64,000 bases of DNA from Gnomoniopsis sp. IMI 355080 (GCA_027946555.1 JAPEVC010000070.1:1-64000); one strand, 5' to 3'. Shown: positions 35,261-46,677, counted from the first letter of the stretch. Program-made: numbers and translations. The notes: a model not told the origin generated them from the sequence alone.

Positions 35261-36560
35261 TCACAAGAGCCCTTTGCTCTTTGAAACGTGCCCAAAAAAC
35301 TCGTCTAATATCCTAAGACCCTCTTCAATCTCATCAGCAATGACCGTCACAGGTGATGCCAACCGAAAGACACCGCCGATGCCAGGCAAATAAGTTGAAA
35401 CGTTGCACGAGAAGCCACGCTCCATCGCCCTTTGACTCACTTGCTGTCCCGATTCGGAGCCCGGAGCCTTTACTTCTACCTCGGAAATGATGTCAATGCC
35501 TTGCAGGAGACCTTGACCTCGCACATCGCCGATGCACCAGTACTTCGCCTTTAATTCCAGTAGCCCGTGATAGCGTTGCTTCCCCCTCTCCCCTTTCGGC
35601 CGCACGCTGGCAAATGCCATCCCGCTCGACAATCTGCAACACCTTGCAGCCCACAGCCGCAGTCAGAGAGGGTCGTGGAGATTTGTCGTCAGCCACAGAA
35701 AGCCAGCCTCCCTTCACGCCCGGCTCAAATTCTGCCGTCTTGCTCACAGCTGCCAGGGGTAGCCTACATCCCAGCGTTTTAGACAGACACAAGATGTCAG
35801 GGACGACGCCCCTCCTCATGCTGAAAGGCAAACATCTTGCCTGTCCTGCCCACACCCGTCTGCGCCTCATTCATAACTAATAACGTCCCACGCTTCTTGC
35901 ACTCAGCTGCCATGCGGGCCAGGTAGCCGTTGGGCAGGGTGAGGAGGTCGCCCGTGGATGAAAATGGGCTCCAGAATCAAGGCAGCCAGCGAGCTCACGC
36001 TTTGCCTATGAATTATTGCCCAGCCATAGGCTGATTCTGTCCCCAGTTATACCTCCCATCGGCCTTGCGAAATACAGACCGGTATGCGTAGGGTGCTGGA
36101 AACGCAAGGTTGGCCTGGCGTGGCTGGGTCGCCATTCTTGCGATCTGCAGAGCACGTCGCCGGTCCAGACCCGGAAGTGAGGCCGTGATAGCTCGCGGAG
36201 AAGGCGATAATCTCGAAATTTCCAGTGTAAAGCTTGGCCATCTTGATAGCAGCCTCGGTGGTTTCAGAGCCCCGTGTTCAGAAAGAGAGGATTTTCCCAA
36301 CGGGGCAGGCAGCATATTGGCGAGGCGCTTGTCGAGGTCGAAGACAGGCTATATGTGGTCATTGGATGTTGTTGAGCAGATGTTCGAGCTCGCTGACGCA
36401 GTTTCGGACCGCTTGGACGATTTCTGGATGGCTGTGGCCGAGCCACGAGCTCATCTGACCCAAGGTGAAGTCCAGGATAGAACGGCCTGAGGCGTCGTAG
36501 AGACGGGTGCCTTTAGCTTTTGGTAATGAATACTGGGCGGGGTGGGACGCCAGTGAGACA
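35261..36560 (-). pseudogene. decayed class III aminotransferase, 2,2-dialkylglycine decarboxylase-like
   Basis: Protein-like blocks run in order along the minus strand but in different frames, with stops between them. From the 5' side these are RLYDASGRSILDFTLGQMSS and WLGHSHPEIVQAVRNCVSEL (about 36510-36370), AKLYTGNFEIIAFSASYHGL (frame of 36241) and PYAYRSVFRKADGRYNWGQ (frame of 36315). They continue with GVVPDILCLSKTLGCRLPLA, including the Ser-Lys-Thr of the PLP-lysine site (frame of 35870), and CKVLQIVERDGICQRAAERGE. The final block is LELKAKYWCIGDVRGQGLL to the TAA-bounded end GLRILDEFFGHVSK (frame of 35632). This is the collinear fold of dialkylglycine decarboxylase-type class III transaminases. 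Several frame shifts and stop codons, with no splice signals to remove them, mark it as a pseudogene. Confidence 0.8.
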
Positions 36561-37585
36561 CGAGGTATCGTTTATGTTGATTCCAGAAGTCAGCATTTGG
36601 GGCGAGGGAACCCATCATGAACCAACCGTTGGAAGCAGCTTCGTCAAAACTTGGTGGCGCGCTGAGGAGATGAGTGTGTGCAGTAGTATGTGTAGGTACT
36701 TAGTCACAAGGAGAACATGCGTCAACTGAGCAGTGGAAGCAAGAATAGTATGGCTCTAAAAACCTCTGAAATTGCCAATTATTTGTTTTATAGATAGATG
36801 GGAAGTAAATAGCTGCTTGTATTCTTTTTTTTTTTTTTTTTTTTTCACAAGTACATCGAGATTGCTTGCTTGCATGACGGACGGCCTAGTCCGGGACCGG
36901 CCCGCGCCCGCGTGTGCAGGGTAGAGCAATGCAGGTGCGAGTACGTCCGCCGCCCGATCGAGCCACATCGCTACTAGTGATGCCTACCTAGGTACCTAGG
37001 TAGGTAGGTACGTACCGGCTGTAATACTGACGTATAATAGATACCTTTGGTAGATGGTCTGGTCAAGCAATGTTCCAGCGTGACGTTGAGAGAAAGAATA
37101 TCAGGGTTGGTGCACCTCCAAAAGATCATGGCCGCTGTAACCGAGCAAAGATAGCATGCTCTTCGTTGCTAACGAGGTACACTACACGAGATATACGCTG
37201 TATGTACTGGGAAATTGCCCAGTTGTCCTAACTTTGTGCAGGTTACTCCCACGGGTATATGAGCCTCTTGTGACTATTGTTCACAAAAACGCCAACGCCC
37301 TCCCAGCAGCACGTACAGGCTCGACGTTGCCTGACTAGGGATGCTTAGCGCGATTGTTGTTGGACCCTGATCGGCGAGGCGGCTCACCACACTTGGCCTA
37401 GGGTGGACAATGTCATGGCATCATGGACAAGCCACAGCTGGGGCAAAGTAGACTAAGATGAATGTTCCGGGCAAATATGTGTCTGTGAAATTGCTTTCCC
37501 TTGCCCTTTCGACATACCTCATACGGCAACAGTAACAAATCGACCATTCGGACTCGTTCAAAAAGGCCCCCCAGACCACCAGGAA
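36561..37585. repeat. spacer with T21 tract and tandem CCTAGGTA palindromes
   Basis: A 21-base T run lies at 36825-36845. A dense group of overlapping CCTAGGTA / TAGGTAGG units lies at 36981-37018. The stretch just before 37586 is the leader of the next gene. No gene is seen. Confidence 0.6.
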
Positions 37586-38146
37586 ATGTCAGCCCTACGA
37601 GCCACTTTGAATCGCGCAAGGCCTGTGGCAGTCAATCGATATGCTACGACTACCTTAAGGCCTTCTGCTGGGTCATGGCAGGCACAATTGCCTGTCGTTC
37701 AAGGCCAACGAGCAAACTACGCAATCCCACCACACGACAAGAAGAATGACGACCTCGGAGGACCCTACGGTCAGGAGCCACCGAATCCGGAACATAGAAA
37801 GAAACAAAACAGGTACGTTGACGACCTCAAATCTATCCCGCAAAACCCTCCCTGATCTGTCCACAACTGCTTAAACAAAGATATTTCTGACAGCTTGCCA
37901 TCCAGGGGCTTTGCATTCCAGGCGGCTGTTGTCGTTGGGTTGGGCCTTGGTCTAGTCGTCACTGCCGGCTCCTTTTTCTCTCCTCGCAAGATCGCCAATT
38001 ACCAGATCGAAAACGATACTGTCATTGGCGGACCGAAATCGAACACTGGAGGCTCTTTGGCGGCGATAAAGCGTAAAGAAGGTGTCAAGACTTCGCACGA
38101 GCTACACCATGAGCAGACTAATTCATCGGTATTGGGTAACAAATAA
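37586..38146 (+). CDS. Small mitochondrial-type single-pass membrane protein (unknown)
   Basis: Exon 1 is 37586-37812 and exon 2 is 37894-38146, with an 81-bp intron (GTACGT...GACAG); 159 aa. The N-terminus (MSALRATLNRARPVAVNRYATTTLRP) is rich in Arg, Ser and Thr and lacks acids, as in a mitochondrial presequence. A hydrophilic segment follows (DKKNDDLGGPYGQEPPNPEHRKKQN), then one hydrophobic helix (AFQAAVVVGLGLGLVVTAGSFF) and a basic, hydrophilic C-terminus. I do not recognise the family. The layout suggests a single-pass inner-membrane protein, but this is inference. The splice joins NS / LPSRGFAF in frame. Confidence 0.7.
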
Positions 38147-38354
38147 ATAGATAGGATTTCAGTTCTGTCGTCTGCTTCATACATTCCTTCGCCGCGTATC
38201 GTATAGAATTTTTCATAATGTACGTCGCCGTCAGCGTACGTTGATATTTCCGGTACATAGGGCCTCATGCACAAGTAGTAAGATTCGAACCAAGTCCAAG
38301 CTATAACCAGTCATAACAGCAGAAACATCATCGACGAAGCAGCCGAGAACATCT

Positions 38355-40240
38355 TCAAGGCCGCCACCTGAAGGCCGGGTGCTTCCAATCTAGGTCCGAA
38401 GCCTCTTCCGAAGTGAGACCAGCCAATTCTTCCTCGATACTCCTGCCATCCCGCCTCTTATTGTCTCGCTTCATCCAGAGGAGAGTTAGTGTAGTTAGGA
38501 TTAGCACTGCTGAGGACGTAGCAAGATTCAAACCATTGCCAATGTGGTAGTTCGGCGCCTGATATGGGATGACTAGTGTTACTCAAAGCCTATTTGTAGG
38601 GAATCTGAAGCCGACTTTCTGGGGAGGGTGTGCGGGACAATGCAGCCCAAGAATCAAGAAGGTACTCACATCACTGGCCAGGAAGCCCCACGTTGAGATC
38701 AGGCCTCCAATGTTGCCGACCATAACGTTCGTTCCAATAGCACTACTCCTCGCAGTATCACTGACAACATTTGCACTGACTTGGGCATTGGTGAGGGCTC
38801 CCAGCATGAAAGCGCCGATGGTGATCAAGAACGTAGCACCATATCGTACGTGTTTATCCTCGCTCGCCAGGAACATGACATAACCCGCCATCACAGGTGG
38901 ACCGCTGCAGATCATGAAGATCTGTCGCTTATCAAGCTTCCAGCTGAGCAGTGGGATGAGCACGGTGAAAAATGCGCCGACAATGTACGGCGGGACGGTG
39001 TATAGTTGCTGCGTGACGGTAGAAGCGGTGGGATAGATAGTCTTGACGATGGTGGGCGCGAAGAAGGCTAGTCCCTGGACGGTGATGTTGTTGAGAAGGA
39101 ACACGGCAGCGGTCGAGAGGGTGATTGGGTTGAGAATGCCGCGGAGAAGTTTCGTCTTGTCCATCTTGTCCAACACTTGTGTCTGGCCGACTCGCTCTGA
39201 CTTTACGCGAGCAATGGCCATGTCCTTTTCGGCTTGCGTAAGCCAACGGGCCGTCTCCGGTCGGTCTGTGAGAGTGACTTTATGATTCGATCTGTTAGCC
39301 TGACTTCAAACACCCGATGGTTTGTCACACAAAGGACCTCTCGCTTACAGAATGATATCAGAGCTAGCCCGATAGTGATGATGCCCTCGATGCCTACACG
39401 AGTCAGCTCGGCCTCGGTGATTTGGAGTACACAGAATGTCCAATGACTTACCAAAGATCATCCTCCAAGTATGCAAGCCACCAAAATGAGGCAACCGCAG
39501 GATGGCAGATGCTAGCAAGCCACCAAACGCACCGGCGAGGGGTGCCATGACGATGTATAGCGACAGCCGGAAGGCGAGCTCACTGCGCCTGTACCACCGA
39601 CTGAGATAGTAGGCAATGCCTGGCATCATTCCAGCCTCGAAGACGCCCAGAATAAACCGCACGCCAGACGCCTGGGCTTGATTCTTTACGAACGCTGTGC
39701 CGAGGGATGACAGCCCAAAGCCCAAAGAGATGACGGGCAGGAACCAGCCTGGGCCGGCCCATTTGCAGACGATGTTGCTGGGAACTTCGAATAGAATATA
39801 TGAAATGTAGAAGATTGAAAGAACTGCATTGTAGTCATTTCCTTCGAGGCCGAGGTCTGTTTCGAGGCCGGCGAGTCGTGCATTACCTGAAAGCAACCTG
39901 TCAGCTACGTGCCCGTGCTTGTCATGGAGGCGTTCCGTTGGATTAACGGGAGAATAAAAAACTCACCAATATTGGCACGATCAATGAAACAGAACAGGTA
40001 AAGGATAGCCACGGTGGGGACAACCATCAAATCAATCTTCAGCCTCAACTTGGCTTCTGCTTTTGGATCGAATTGAACCAACGATTGCCCATACCTTGAT
40101 AAAAGTTAGCAACAAGACATGGCCTCCAGCGTGATAGATGTCTCACTTGTCTGTCGCAAATTGACCCCTCTCAGCGGCTGTATGAAGCCCAGTGCCTGTG
40201 TCATTTTGGACGTAGCTGATATCATCCTTCTCGGAACCCA
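38355..40240 (-). CDS. MFS permease of the allantoate/Tna1 (anion:cation symporter) type, 5' frame conflict
   Basis: Exons: 40240-40147, 40094-39967, 39886-39452, 39393-39349, 39265-38670 and 38558-38355, encoding about 500 aa. Family signatures are VVPTVAILYLFCFIDRANIGNARLAG (TM1 and loop; short pieces only), GVRFILGVFEAGMMPG, SRWYRRSELAFRLS, and the C-terminal WMKRDNKRRDG to DLDWKHPAFRWRP. About 12 helices are expected. Such permeases import allantoate, nicotinate, pantothenate or related organic anions; the substrate is unknown. Oddity: using the only nearby ATG (40240, MGSEKDDISYVQN), exon 1 is 94 nt and leaves the wrong phase for exon 2. The conserved reading ERGQFATDKYGQSLVQFDP needs one more base upstream. 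Either a 1-base deletion has occurred or an alternative acceptor near 40065 is used. The other five exons are intact. Confidence 0.85.
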
Positions 40241-41707
40241 TGTTGGAGGCCAAAGTAAGGATTGCGGCGCAAGTCACAGATCCCAAGGCTCTGATATTTG
40301 CACTTAAGAACAAGATTTGGCTTTTTCTTTATGACAAGCCGACTTGGCTGGAGCTGAGATGCACGTGGCAGGTACCCGTCAGACTCAAGGTGGGACAAAC
40401 AAAACGAGCAACTGAACAAAAGATGTTCTATGCGGGGAAATGAGAAGCGTGCACAGTGCCTTTCTTTTGTAGACGTGAATCCTGGACATCCATGCAGGAA
40501 ACTAGGAGTAGTAGGGTCGCGTTGTCTCCGATCCGATCTGCAACCACTGCGACAGGATTCGAACCGGCATGTCACACCGGTAGAAACACCTGTGCGTTGT
40601 TCAAGCCAGAATTTACCTCATCTACCTGCCTACTATGTATGTAGTAGAAATAGGCTCCCGTGTAACCCACAACGGATCTGATCTTGGCAGCTTGGGCCCA
40701 ATAGTAGTGTGAAAGCTTCCTTCAGGGAAACAGGAGGCTCCCCGGGCCCGTCTGCGCCTAGCCCGCACACCTACGCCCGGGCCACTGCTACATGTTAGAG
40801 AGATGTCGTAGCATTAGTATGGGTTGGGCTGGTATAAAAGCATAAGTACTCTTTTGTCCTTTGTTTCGTCTCGCATACGCTGTCACTTTTTCAATTTTTT
40901 CTCGATTTCTTCTCATGGACCTCAAAACTAGCACAGCAGTAAATGGAATGGCGTTGGATTCCCCAGATCTTGGCAACGTCCCCGCGAATCCACTTTCCCC
41001 CGGATTTTGTACCGCAACGGGTACTAGTTATGAGATCCGCTGTGGAACACGAGACCCACGAGGTCCACCCACAAGCCGGAACTTCCGAGGGATATCCCGG
41101 ACGTAGGTACCTTTGTTGAATTGACGACATCTCAACAAGATTCAATGTGCAAACTGCTCTTGGCGAACTAAACGGCTCGGAGTCTATGGCAAGCGCTCGG
41201 CGATCCGAAGTTGAAAGAGTGGTGTATGATCAAATGCAATAGATACCCAACACGCCGTACCAAGGAAGAGAACAATTTCTGAAATGGCAAATTGTGCAGC
41301 TGAAGGTAGGTGTACGGACGTCGAGACTCTGGGTCGGAAACAACGTCCCATCCCTGCTCCAACAATCTATGCACCTAGACGGACATATAAGCACTGGGAA
41401 GCTAGTATTTTACTTATTAAACATATCTGCAAGCTGCTTACAAGGGATCTCTAGATACGCGAGCAGACAGGTCGATGCCAAGAAAACTCAAGAATTGATT
41501 ACTGACGCACAAGTGCTGGGCCCCAAGATAATGAAATGTAATTGAGTTAATGCGTTGTAGTTGAGTAATTTCAGGTCAAGTAGTGCTGAGTTCTCGAACA
41601 AGCGCTGTTCAAGCTGAACAATGTATTATATCAGCCTTTGGGCACCCCCCGCACTATTCAGTTCCCTTTCCAGACAATCATAGCCCACGGTCTAGTTTCT
41701 TCCTTCA
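40241..41707. other. 1.5-kb spacer
   Basis: No supported gene. A segment around 40555-40640 resembles part of a tRNA T-arm but does not fold as a tRNA. A TATAAAAG element lies near 40834. Confidence 0.5.
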
Positions 41708-42488
41708 TTACGCAGTCTTTTTTGAAAAGTCTTGATAGATATAGAAACCATTATATATATAATGACCTAGACAAAACGCACCCACAGCGATAAGGCACAG
41801 GGCGATCTGGAGCGTGGTCAGATGTTATGCTATATTGCGATTTAGAGGACGCGCACTGACCTTGGTGTCATCCTTCTCCCACTTCCACCCAGCCACATAC
41901 GCCGCTTGGAGAACCGTGAATGCGATTCCGAGACAAAGGAAGATCACGGCCATGTTCAAGAACAAGACGGAGCTGTTCCATCGAACCTGCTTCCAGAAAT
42001 CAACCCTCCAGGCATTGTTTCCATCCGGATCGTCCAGGTCTTCCCGTGCCTTGACAGCGAACTGGATGCGGATAGCGTTGGCATTATCGTGTTTAGTTGT
42101 TGCCGAATACGGGAGGAACCGACGGAGGATATAAGCCTGCTGCTGAGCTTTGCGCACGGAGACGATAGAGGTCAAGAAGCTTGAGTTGAAACATGCCTTT
42201 ACGTACCAAGGCGAGTTCGCGTACATGGGAGATGAATAAACTGCTGCGACGATGCCGGCGAGGAACATGGACTTCAAAATATATTGTCAGTCTTATGGAA
42301 GGATCCGCTCAGCTTTTACTTACAGTTGTGCAATGAGCCTGCAACTCTTCGATTTTGCATCGAGCAAATGAGAATGCGAATGTATCCATGTCTTCCCGGT
42401 CTCCATTAAATGCGTCGGACGGAAGAAGAGGCCATGAACGTATAAACAGATCGAGGGTTGTCCGCGCAGCCTTTGTAAAGAAGCCCAT
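41708..42488 (-). CDS. Unknown fungal multi-pass membrane protein
   Basis: Three exons: 42488-42324, 42271-41861 and 41806-41708, with introns of 52 (GTAAGT...GAAG) and 54 bp (GTCAGT...CCAG); 224 aa. The start is MGFFTKAARTTLDLFIRSWP. Hydrophobic segments are SMFLAGIVAAVYS (around the first splice), VLFLNMAVIFLCLGIAFTVL and, in the last exon, IALCLIAVGAFCLGHYIYN. Between the first two lies a charged segment with KAREDLDDPDGNNAWR. The last exon adds exactly one helix and a short tail ending FSKKTA, which supports its reality. I do not recognise the family and infer no function. A fungus-specific membrane protein is the best description. Confidence 0.68.
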
Positions 42489-43305
42489 TGCGATAAATGT
42501 TATGATGATTAATATGTATGGTAGTGACTATTTACTTTACCGCAAAAGTTTCGAAGATGGAGGGAAGCAGGCCATTTTATGTCAGGTAGGTGAACAGACA
42601 GTATTAGGAGACCTACAGCCCTATCCTCAAAGAAGCGAAGATACTAGCCGCTGTCCGGTATGATGTGTCAAAAGGTCTATGGTTTCCGGCGATTTGAGGC
42701 ACTTAAGAAAGGTGTTTAGTACTCGGACGACTGCATAGCCCTGAAAATATACAATATTGCAGGCAAAGGCACCCACGAAGTCAACCTGGCTTAGCCGCAT
42801 CACTAGTGACATATTGGTTCTCGGCTGAACCTGCGTGCTGAAGGGCAGCAGCATGGATAGATATGTTCAGCTGGAATCAGCTCAGCATCTCGCCCAAGCC
42901 ACGGGTCAAATAGTACAAGCCACAAGGCCAGCTACGACCTATTGGAAACTAAACCGCATACAATGGTCAGAGATTCTACTCTAGTTCTCCTGTTCGGTAT
43001 GCAAAAGTCCAGAAATGATCCCTCTCCCCACCCTCTTGTACGGATACGGGCGAATTTGCGCAGTGTGCCACATGCAGCACAGGCTGTGCTCGCTCAGCCG
43101 CAGCCCTGGGCTGAACAAGCCTCTTTTTTTTGTTGGGGGGGGGGGAGTGCTTGACTGGATTTATAACAGCTGCCTAGGTGGGCTGATCTCATGTGAGGCC
43201 GGGTGAATATAAGGTGTATCCTACCTGTAGTTACGACCTCGGGACATGTACCCGGGTGTTCACACATTCAATTAAGCTTCCTTTCACATCAGCCACAGTC
43301 TTTCA
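42489..43305. other. spacer with G11 homopolymer
   Basis: A G11 run lies at 43135-43145. The rest is two gene 5' flanks. No gene is seen. Confidence 0.5.
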
Positions 43306-43989
43306 ATGTCTGAAACACCAGGCGAGAGACAGTCCGGCGTCGAGTCGCCAGAAAGGCCACTCTACCTAAGATGCCAGTATATTGGGGCCGTCAATTCGAG
43401 CTCTGTTCGCGACAGTCCGAACCATGCTCACGAGGCCGAAAGCTGGACAGACAAATGCATACAGCAACCATTCCTTGCTCACTGGCAACTGGAATGCGAT
43501 GGCCAGATCTACGAGATCAAGAGGACAGAGCAGAGCTGGGTGTCCTTGATCGCGACAAGCTACCTCGGCCTGTTCATTGGAAATTTGAGATGGTTGCCCT
43601 GCGACGAACCGGAGCTTCGCTTCACGCCGCGGGCGCTCAATGAGGACGACGTTGCCTTCTACAGGGAGGAGATAGGTATGACTTCCCTGCGTGATGCAGA
43701 CATCACGGCGATTGGTAAGTGGCCATTCCCCGATCTCCGCCTAAAGACTACAGCTGCTGAGATAAGCCTCGCAGGCGAAAACACTGTTGTGTCTGGGCCG
43801 TACCATCTACTGTGGCGGAACTGCCAGACGACAATGAAGGAATTCGCCGAGAAAATAATAACAGCACACAAAGAACCACGTTTCATTTGGCCGTATCACT
43901 CCTCCCACTTCGGCTATGTTCTTATTCCATTCCAAGCTCACCAATGGGCTAAATGCAAGGGGTATACTCCTTGGACATGGCGGCGCTAG
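43306..43989 (+). CDS. Hypothetical protein with possible permuted papain-fold (His...Asn-Cys-Gln) motif
   Basis: A single exon encodes 227 aa, with start MSETPGERQSGV and a short leader just upstream. Around residue 59 is FLAHWQLECDGQIYEIKR: a His followed by a beta-strand ending in Tyr-Glu. At residues 165-175 is PYHLLWRNCQTTM, with Cys173. His-before-Cys order, with H...x-Y-E-L and N-C-Q-x-F/T, is the pattern of LRAT/PPPDE-like permuted papain-fold enzymes. If so, His59 and Cys173 would be catalytic, acting on thioester or isopeptide-type bonds. The similarity is motif-level only, so the function is a hypothesis. No signal peptide or membrane helix is seen; a short hydrophobic run (SLIATSYLGLFIGNL) may be buried. 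Confidence 0.65.
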   Translation: MSETPGERQSGVESPERPLYLRCQYIGAVNSSSVRDSPNHAHEAESWTDKCIQQPFLAHWQLECDGQIYEIKRTEQSWVSLIATSYLGLFIGNLRWLPCDEPELRFTPRALNEDDVAFYREEIGMTSLRDADITAIGKWPFPDLRLKTTAAEISLAGENTVVSGPYHLLWRNCQTTMKEFAEKIITAHKEPRFIWPYHSSHFGYVLIPFQAHQWAKCKGYTPWTWRR

Positions 43990-44754
43990 ATACAGTGCAT
44001 TGGACGACATAACCTAGAGTTGAAAATAACGTATACGGCAGTTTTGGAGAAGATTCTGAAGTTTCCGCGGTGTTAGTAGGGCGAGCTGGTCGGTCGAGTT
44101 CTGGAGCAGCTAGTTACCCACCCAGCAAAAGGAGCTCCCCTACACGCAGCCGCTCAACTTGAAATACATTAGAAGCAATAAAGCCCGCGACTGGTTTATA
44201 ACCCTGTCGTGCATACCAATGTGACTAGCCTGATTTGTCTACCCTTGATAGAATGTTTGTCTTATTTGAACTAAGTTGTCGATTATATAATCCCTAGCTC
44301 GTAGATATTGTCAGAGGAACTGGTTTAAGGTATAGTCCTAAAGGGCGTTATAAACTTATAATCTCTTATATACTCTACTGATCAATTCAGTTTTAAGGCG
44401 AGGTCCTAATGAGGTTTTAAATGTTTTAATATATCCTAATATTCCTCTAACGATAGCCTTCTATAATTGTGGTATTAGTCGGTATCTTTTAAAGAGAGAA
44501 GTATAATAATCTTATCTTCTATATTTATATTGCTGGAGTATTAATTTGATTTAGGTGTAGTTATGTAGAATGAATAGCAATAGCAGTATAGGTTAATAGT
44601 AGTTGACTAGTGTATAATGTTAATGACAACTCAACAGAAGGCCTTATTTGTCAATTTCTGCCTTCCTATTGAATAATTCTTGGAAAGCCCAAAGAGCATA
44701 TGCTGTAATCTGCTGTTAGGCCACGTACCTGGGAGGTGTATCTCCTCGGTTCGT
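43990..44754. repeat. AT-rich, RIP-like degenerate sequence
   Basis: From about 44230 to 44640 the base composition shifts abruptly to AT-rich. TpA dinucleotides are very frequent (taata, ttata, atata) and CpA is scarce, unlike all flanking DNA. This is the signature left by repeat-induced point mutation on a transposon copy. No transposase or other protein fragment survives that I can read. Its 3' end abuts the terpenoid-synthase-like gene. Confidence 0.55.
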
Positions 44755-46677
44755 TTACTGTAACACACCGAAAATCATGATAATGGCATCCACCGTATGA
44801 TAAGCAATATAGGGCAAGCCCATACTCAACCGTCCGTACGCTACAGCAAATTTGTACATGTCCTCCGAGATACCTCCCCTGGTTGCCAAGATCTCCCCTG
44901 CCTCACTAAACAACGCATCAGACTTGGCATCGAAATCACGACCCCATCCGGGCTTTTTGGTGTCGTCAAGTAGTTGCTCATGCCAAAGACTATAGAGACT
45001 CCGCACAACAGGGGCCAAGTCGTCACTTACTCCTAGAGGCTGACTTTTCGCCATTTGGGCCGCGCCATTCTCGATCATGTCGTACCAAAGACGAAAGAAT
45101 TTTGTCGATGGGGATTCGGGAAGCGTCCCTTGTGTGCAAGCTCGCTTCAGCGCACAAACCAGTGGTTCATTCAGTCCAGCCACAGTAATCTGGTCCTTGG
45201 CCTTGCGATAGATCTCCCAATTCCACGTCCAGAAGAGCGGATAATGGTTGACGTACATCTCTAGAAATTAAAAAATGCGCCGGTGACGAGCCCGGCAGAA
45301 GCTGTACGGCGGCGACGCGGACGATACCCGCCCGTCTTCGCGGTCGCTCATTCGCGCTCGACGATGACCGCGGAATACCTCACACAGCATCCCGGACAAA
45401 AGCGTGGACATTGTCTGCAATGCTTGCGCCATGCTGAAATTGGACGGATACAAGAGGCGCAACAGGTTCCGCGTCTCTCCCGTCCAAATGTCAGTATGGA
45501 GGTCCATTACATCGTTTGCGAGGCCGGAGCCAAGGAGCGAGTCCATGCCCATGTAGGCAGTACCGACGGTGTCGAAGCCACGAGCGGCGATGATCAGGTC
45601 ATGGTCCAGTCCATGATTGATGGCCGCCGTCTTGGGTGTCCTAAATGGTCTCGAGTTCTCGCATTCGTTCATGGATCGTAAATACTCGAGTGCAAATCGC
45701 CAAGAGCACCTGTCTTTCCCGGACTTGCTGTCGTCTAGATTTGGAGTTGCAGCTTGTGCCAAAGCTTTGAAGGCTGCGAGTCGACTACTGAAAATGCTCG
45801 TCCCCTTGACCTACATCCGGGACCCACGTCAGCGTCGTGGAACTGTAATGCGAGTCCTTACATATTATGTCACCGAGGTAAGTTCAAGTAGTAAAAAAAA
45901 TCTCACCCAGTCAATACCTGTCAAGGCTGAATAAACATACTCCTCCCGTGAAGAATTCGCTGTCGGCTCGAACGAGAAAGCCTGGCACATGAGAAAGTAC
46001 AGAGGGAACTGTACTATGATTGGAGGATCACACTCAAGGCCTGTAAGAAGTCTGCCACAGGTTGTGAAATGGTCGTCCATGCCCGCTCTTGATGGATGGA
46101 GGTCAAGGGTCAAATCCACAGAATCATCCGATTTGTCGGCCGCCAACAAAATGGCAGCACCTACCTCAAGCGTACGCCGATATGTGAGCTCGATGGTATC
46201 GATATCATACAAGCCAAAGCTTGACTTCCTCTCGTCTTCGGCGAAATCTTGGAACTGTTTTGCAAACGGTTCGACGAGTTGAATAACCTCGTCACTCGGC
46301 TGGTATTGTAGCAGGGCATGTTCGACCCACAAGGCGACGCTGCTGGTCAATGCGAACTGTCCGATACTTCGACCCTTTATCGGCTGCGGAAGACACGATT
46401 TTGGGGGTTTCTTTGACGGAACCCGCCATGAAAAGGCTTCTAACACGTTATCCGGATCTTGAGCAAGGTTGCTGTCATCAATAGTAGTCTGACCAGGTAT
46501 TCCCAGGGTGATATTATCCTCCTTCAAGGCGGACTATTCATGGAGTCAATGTATGCTTATCAATGGTCTGATGAGCCCCAAAGTGGATGCTTTCACACGT
46601 AGGGCCTGATGCTTCGATTCAGGAGCTGTACGCACCATCGCCTCCCCACTGTATCTGAATTTTCGAGTGTCAATCAT
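44755..46677 (-). CDS. Terpenoid-synthase-like protein (non-canonical, candidate)
   Basis: Four exons: 46677-46636 (MIDTRKFRYSGEAM), 46533-45907, 45810-45328 and 45258-44755, giving 551 aa. Introns of 102, 96 and 69 bp all keep frame; the last (donor GTATCG, acceptor CTAGAG) is least certain. The protein is helical. GMDDHFTTC (Asp167-Asp168) and, 155 residues later, NDVMDLHTD (Asn322, Asp326, Asp330) have the order and spacing of the two metal sites of class I terpene synthases: an Asp-rich motif, then NDxxSxxxE with acidic replacements. GETRNLLRLLY follows at once. I know no exact family and did not search, so the assignment is tentative. It could be a diverged fold member with another role. 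No prenyltransferase or P450 lies next to it. Confidence 0.6.

Noticed and set aside
40555..40640. tRNA-like segment (GGTTCGAATCC on minus strand)
   Set aside because: A hairpin with a GAC loop exists, but acceptor and D arms do not pair and the T-arm stem is broken.
44755..46677. Assignment of this gene to the BcABA3 (alpha-ionylideneethane synthase) family
   Set aside because: The motif neighbourhood around the metal-binding segments does not look like that family as I know it.
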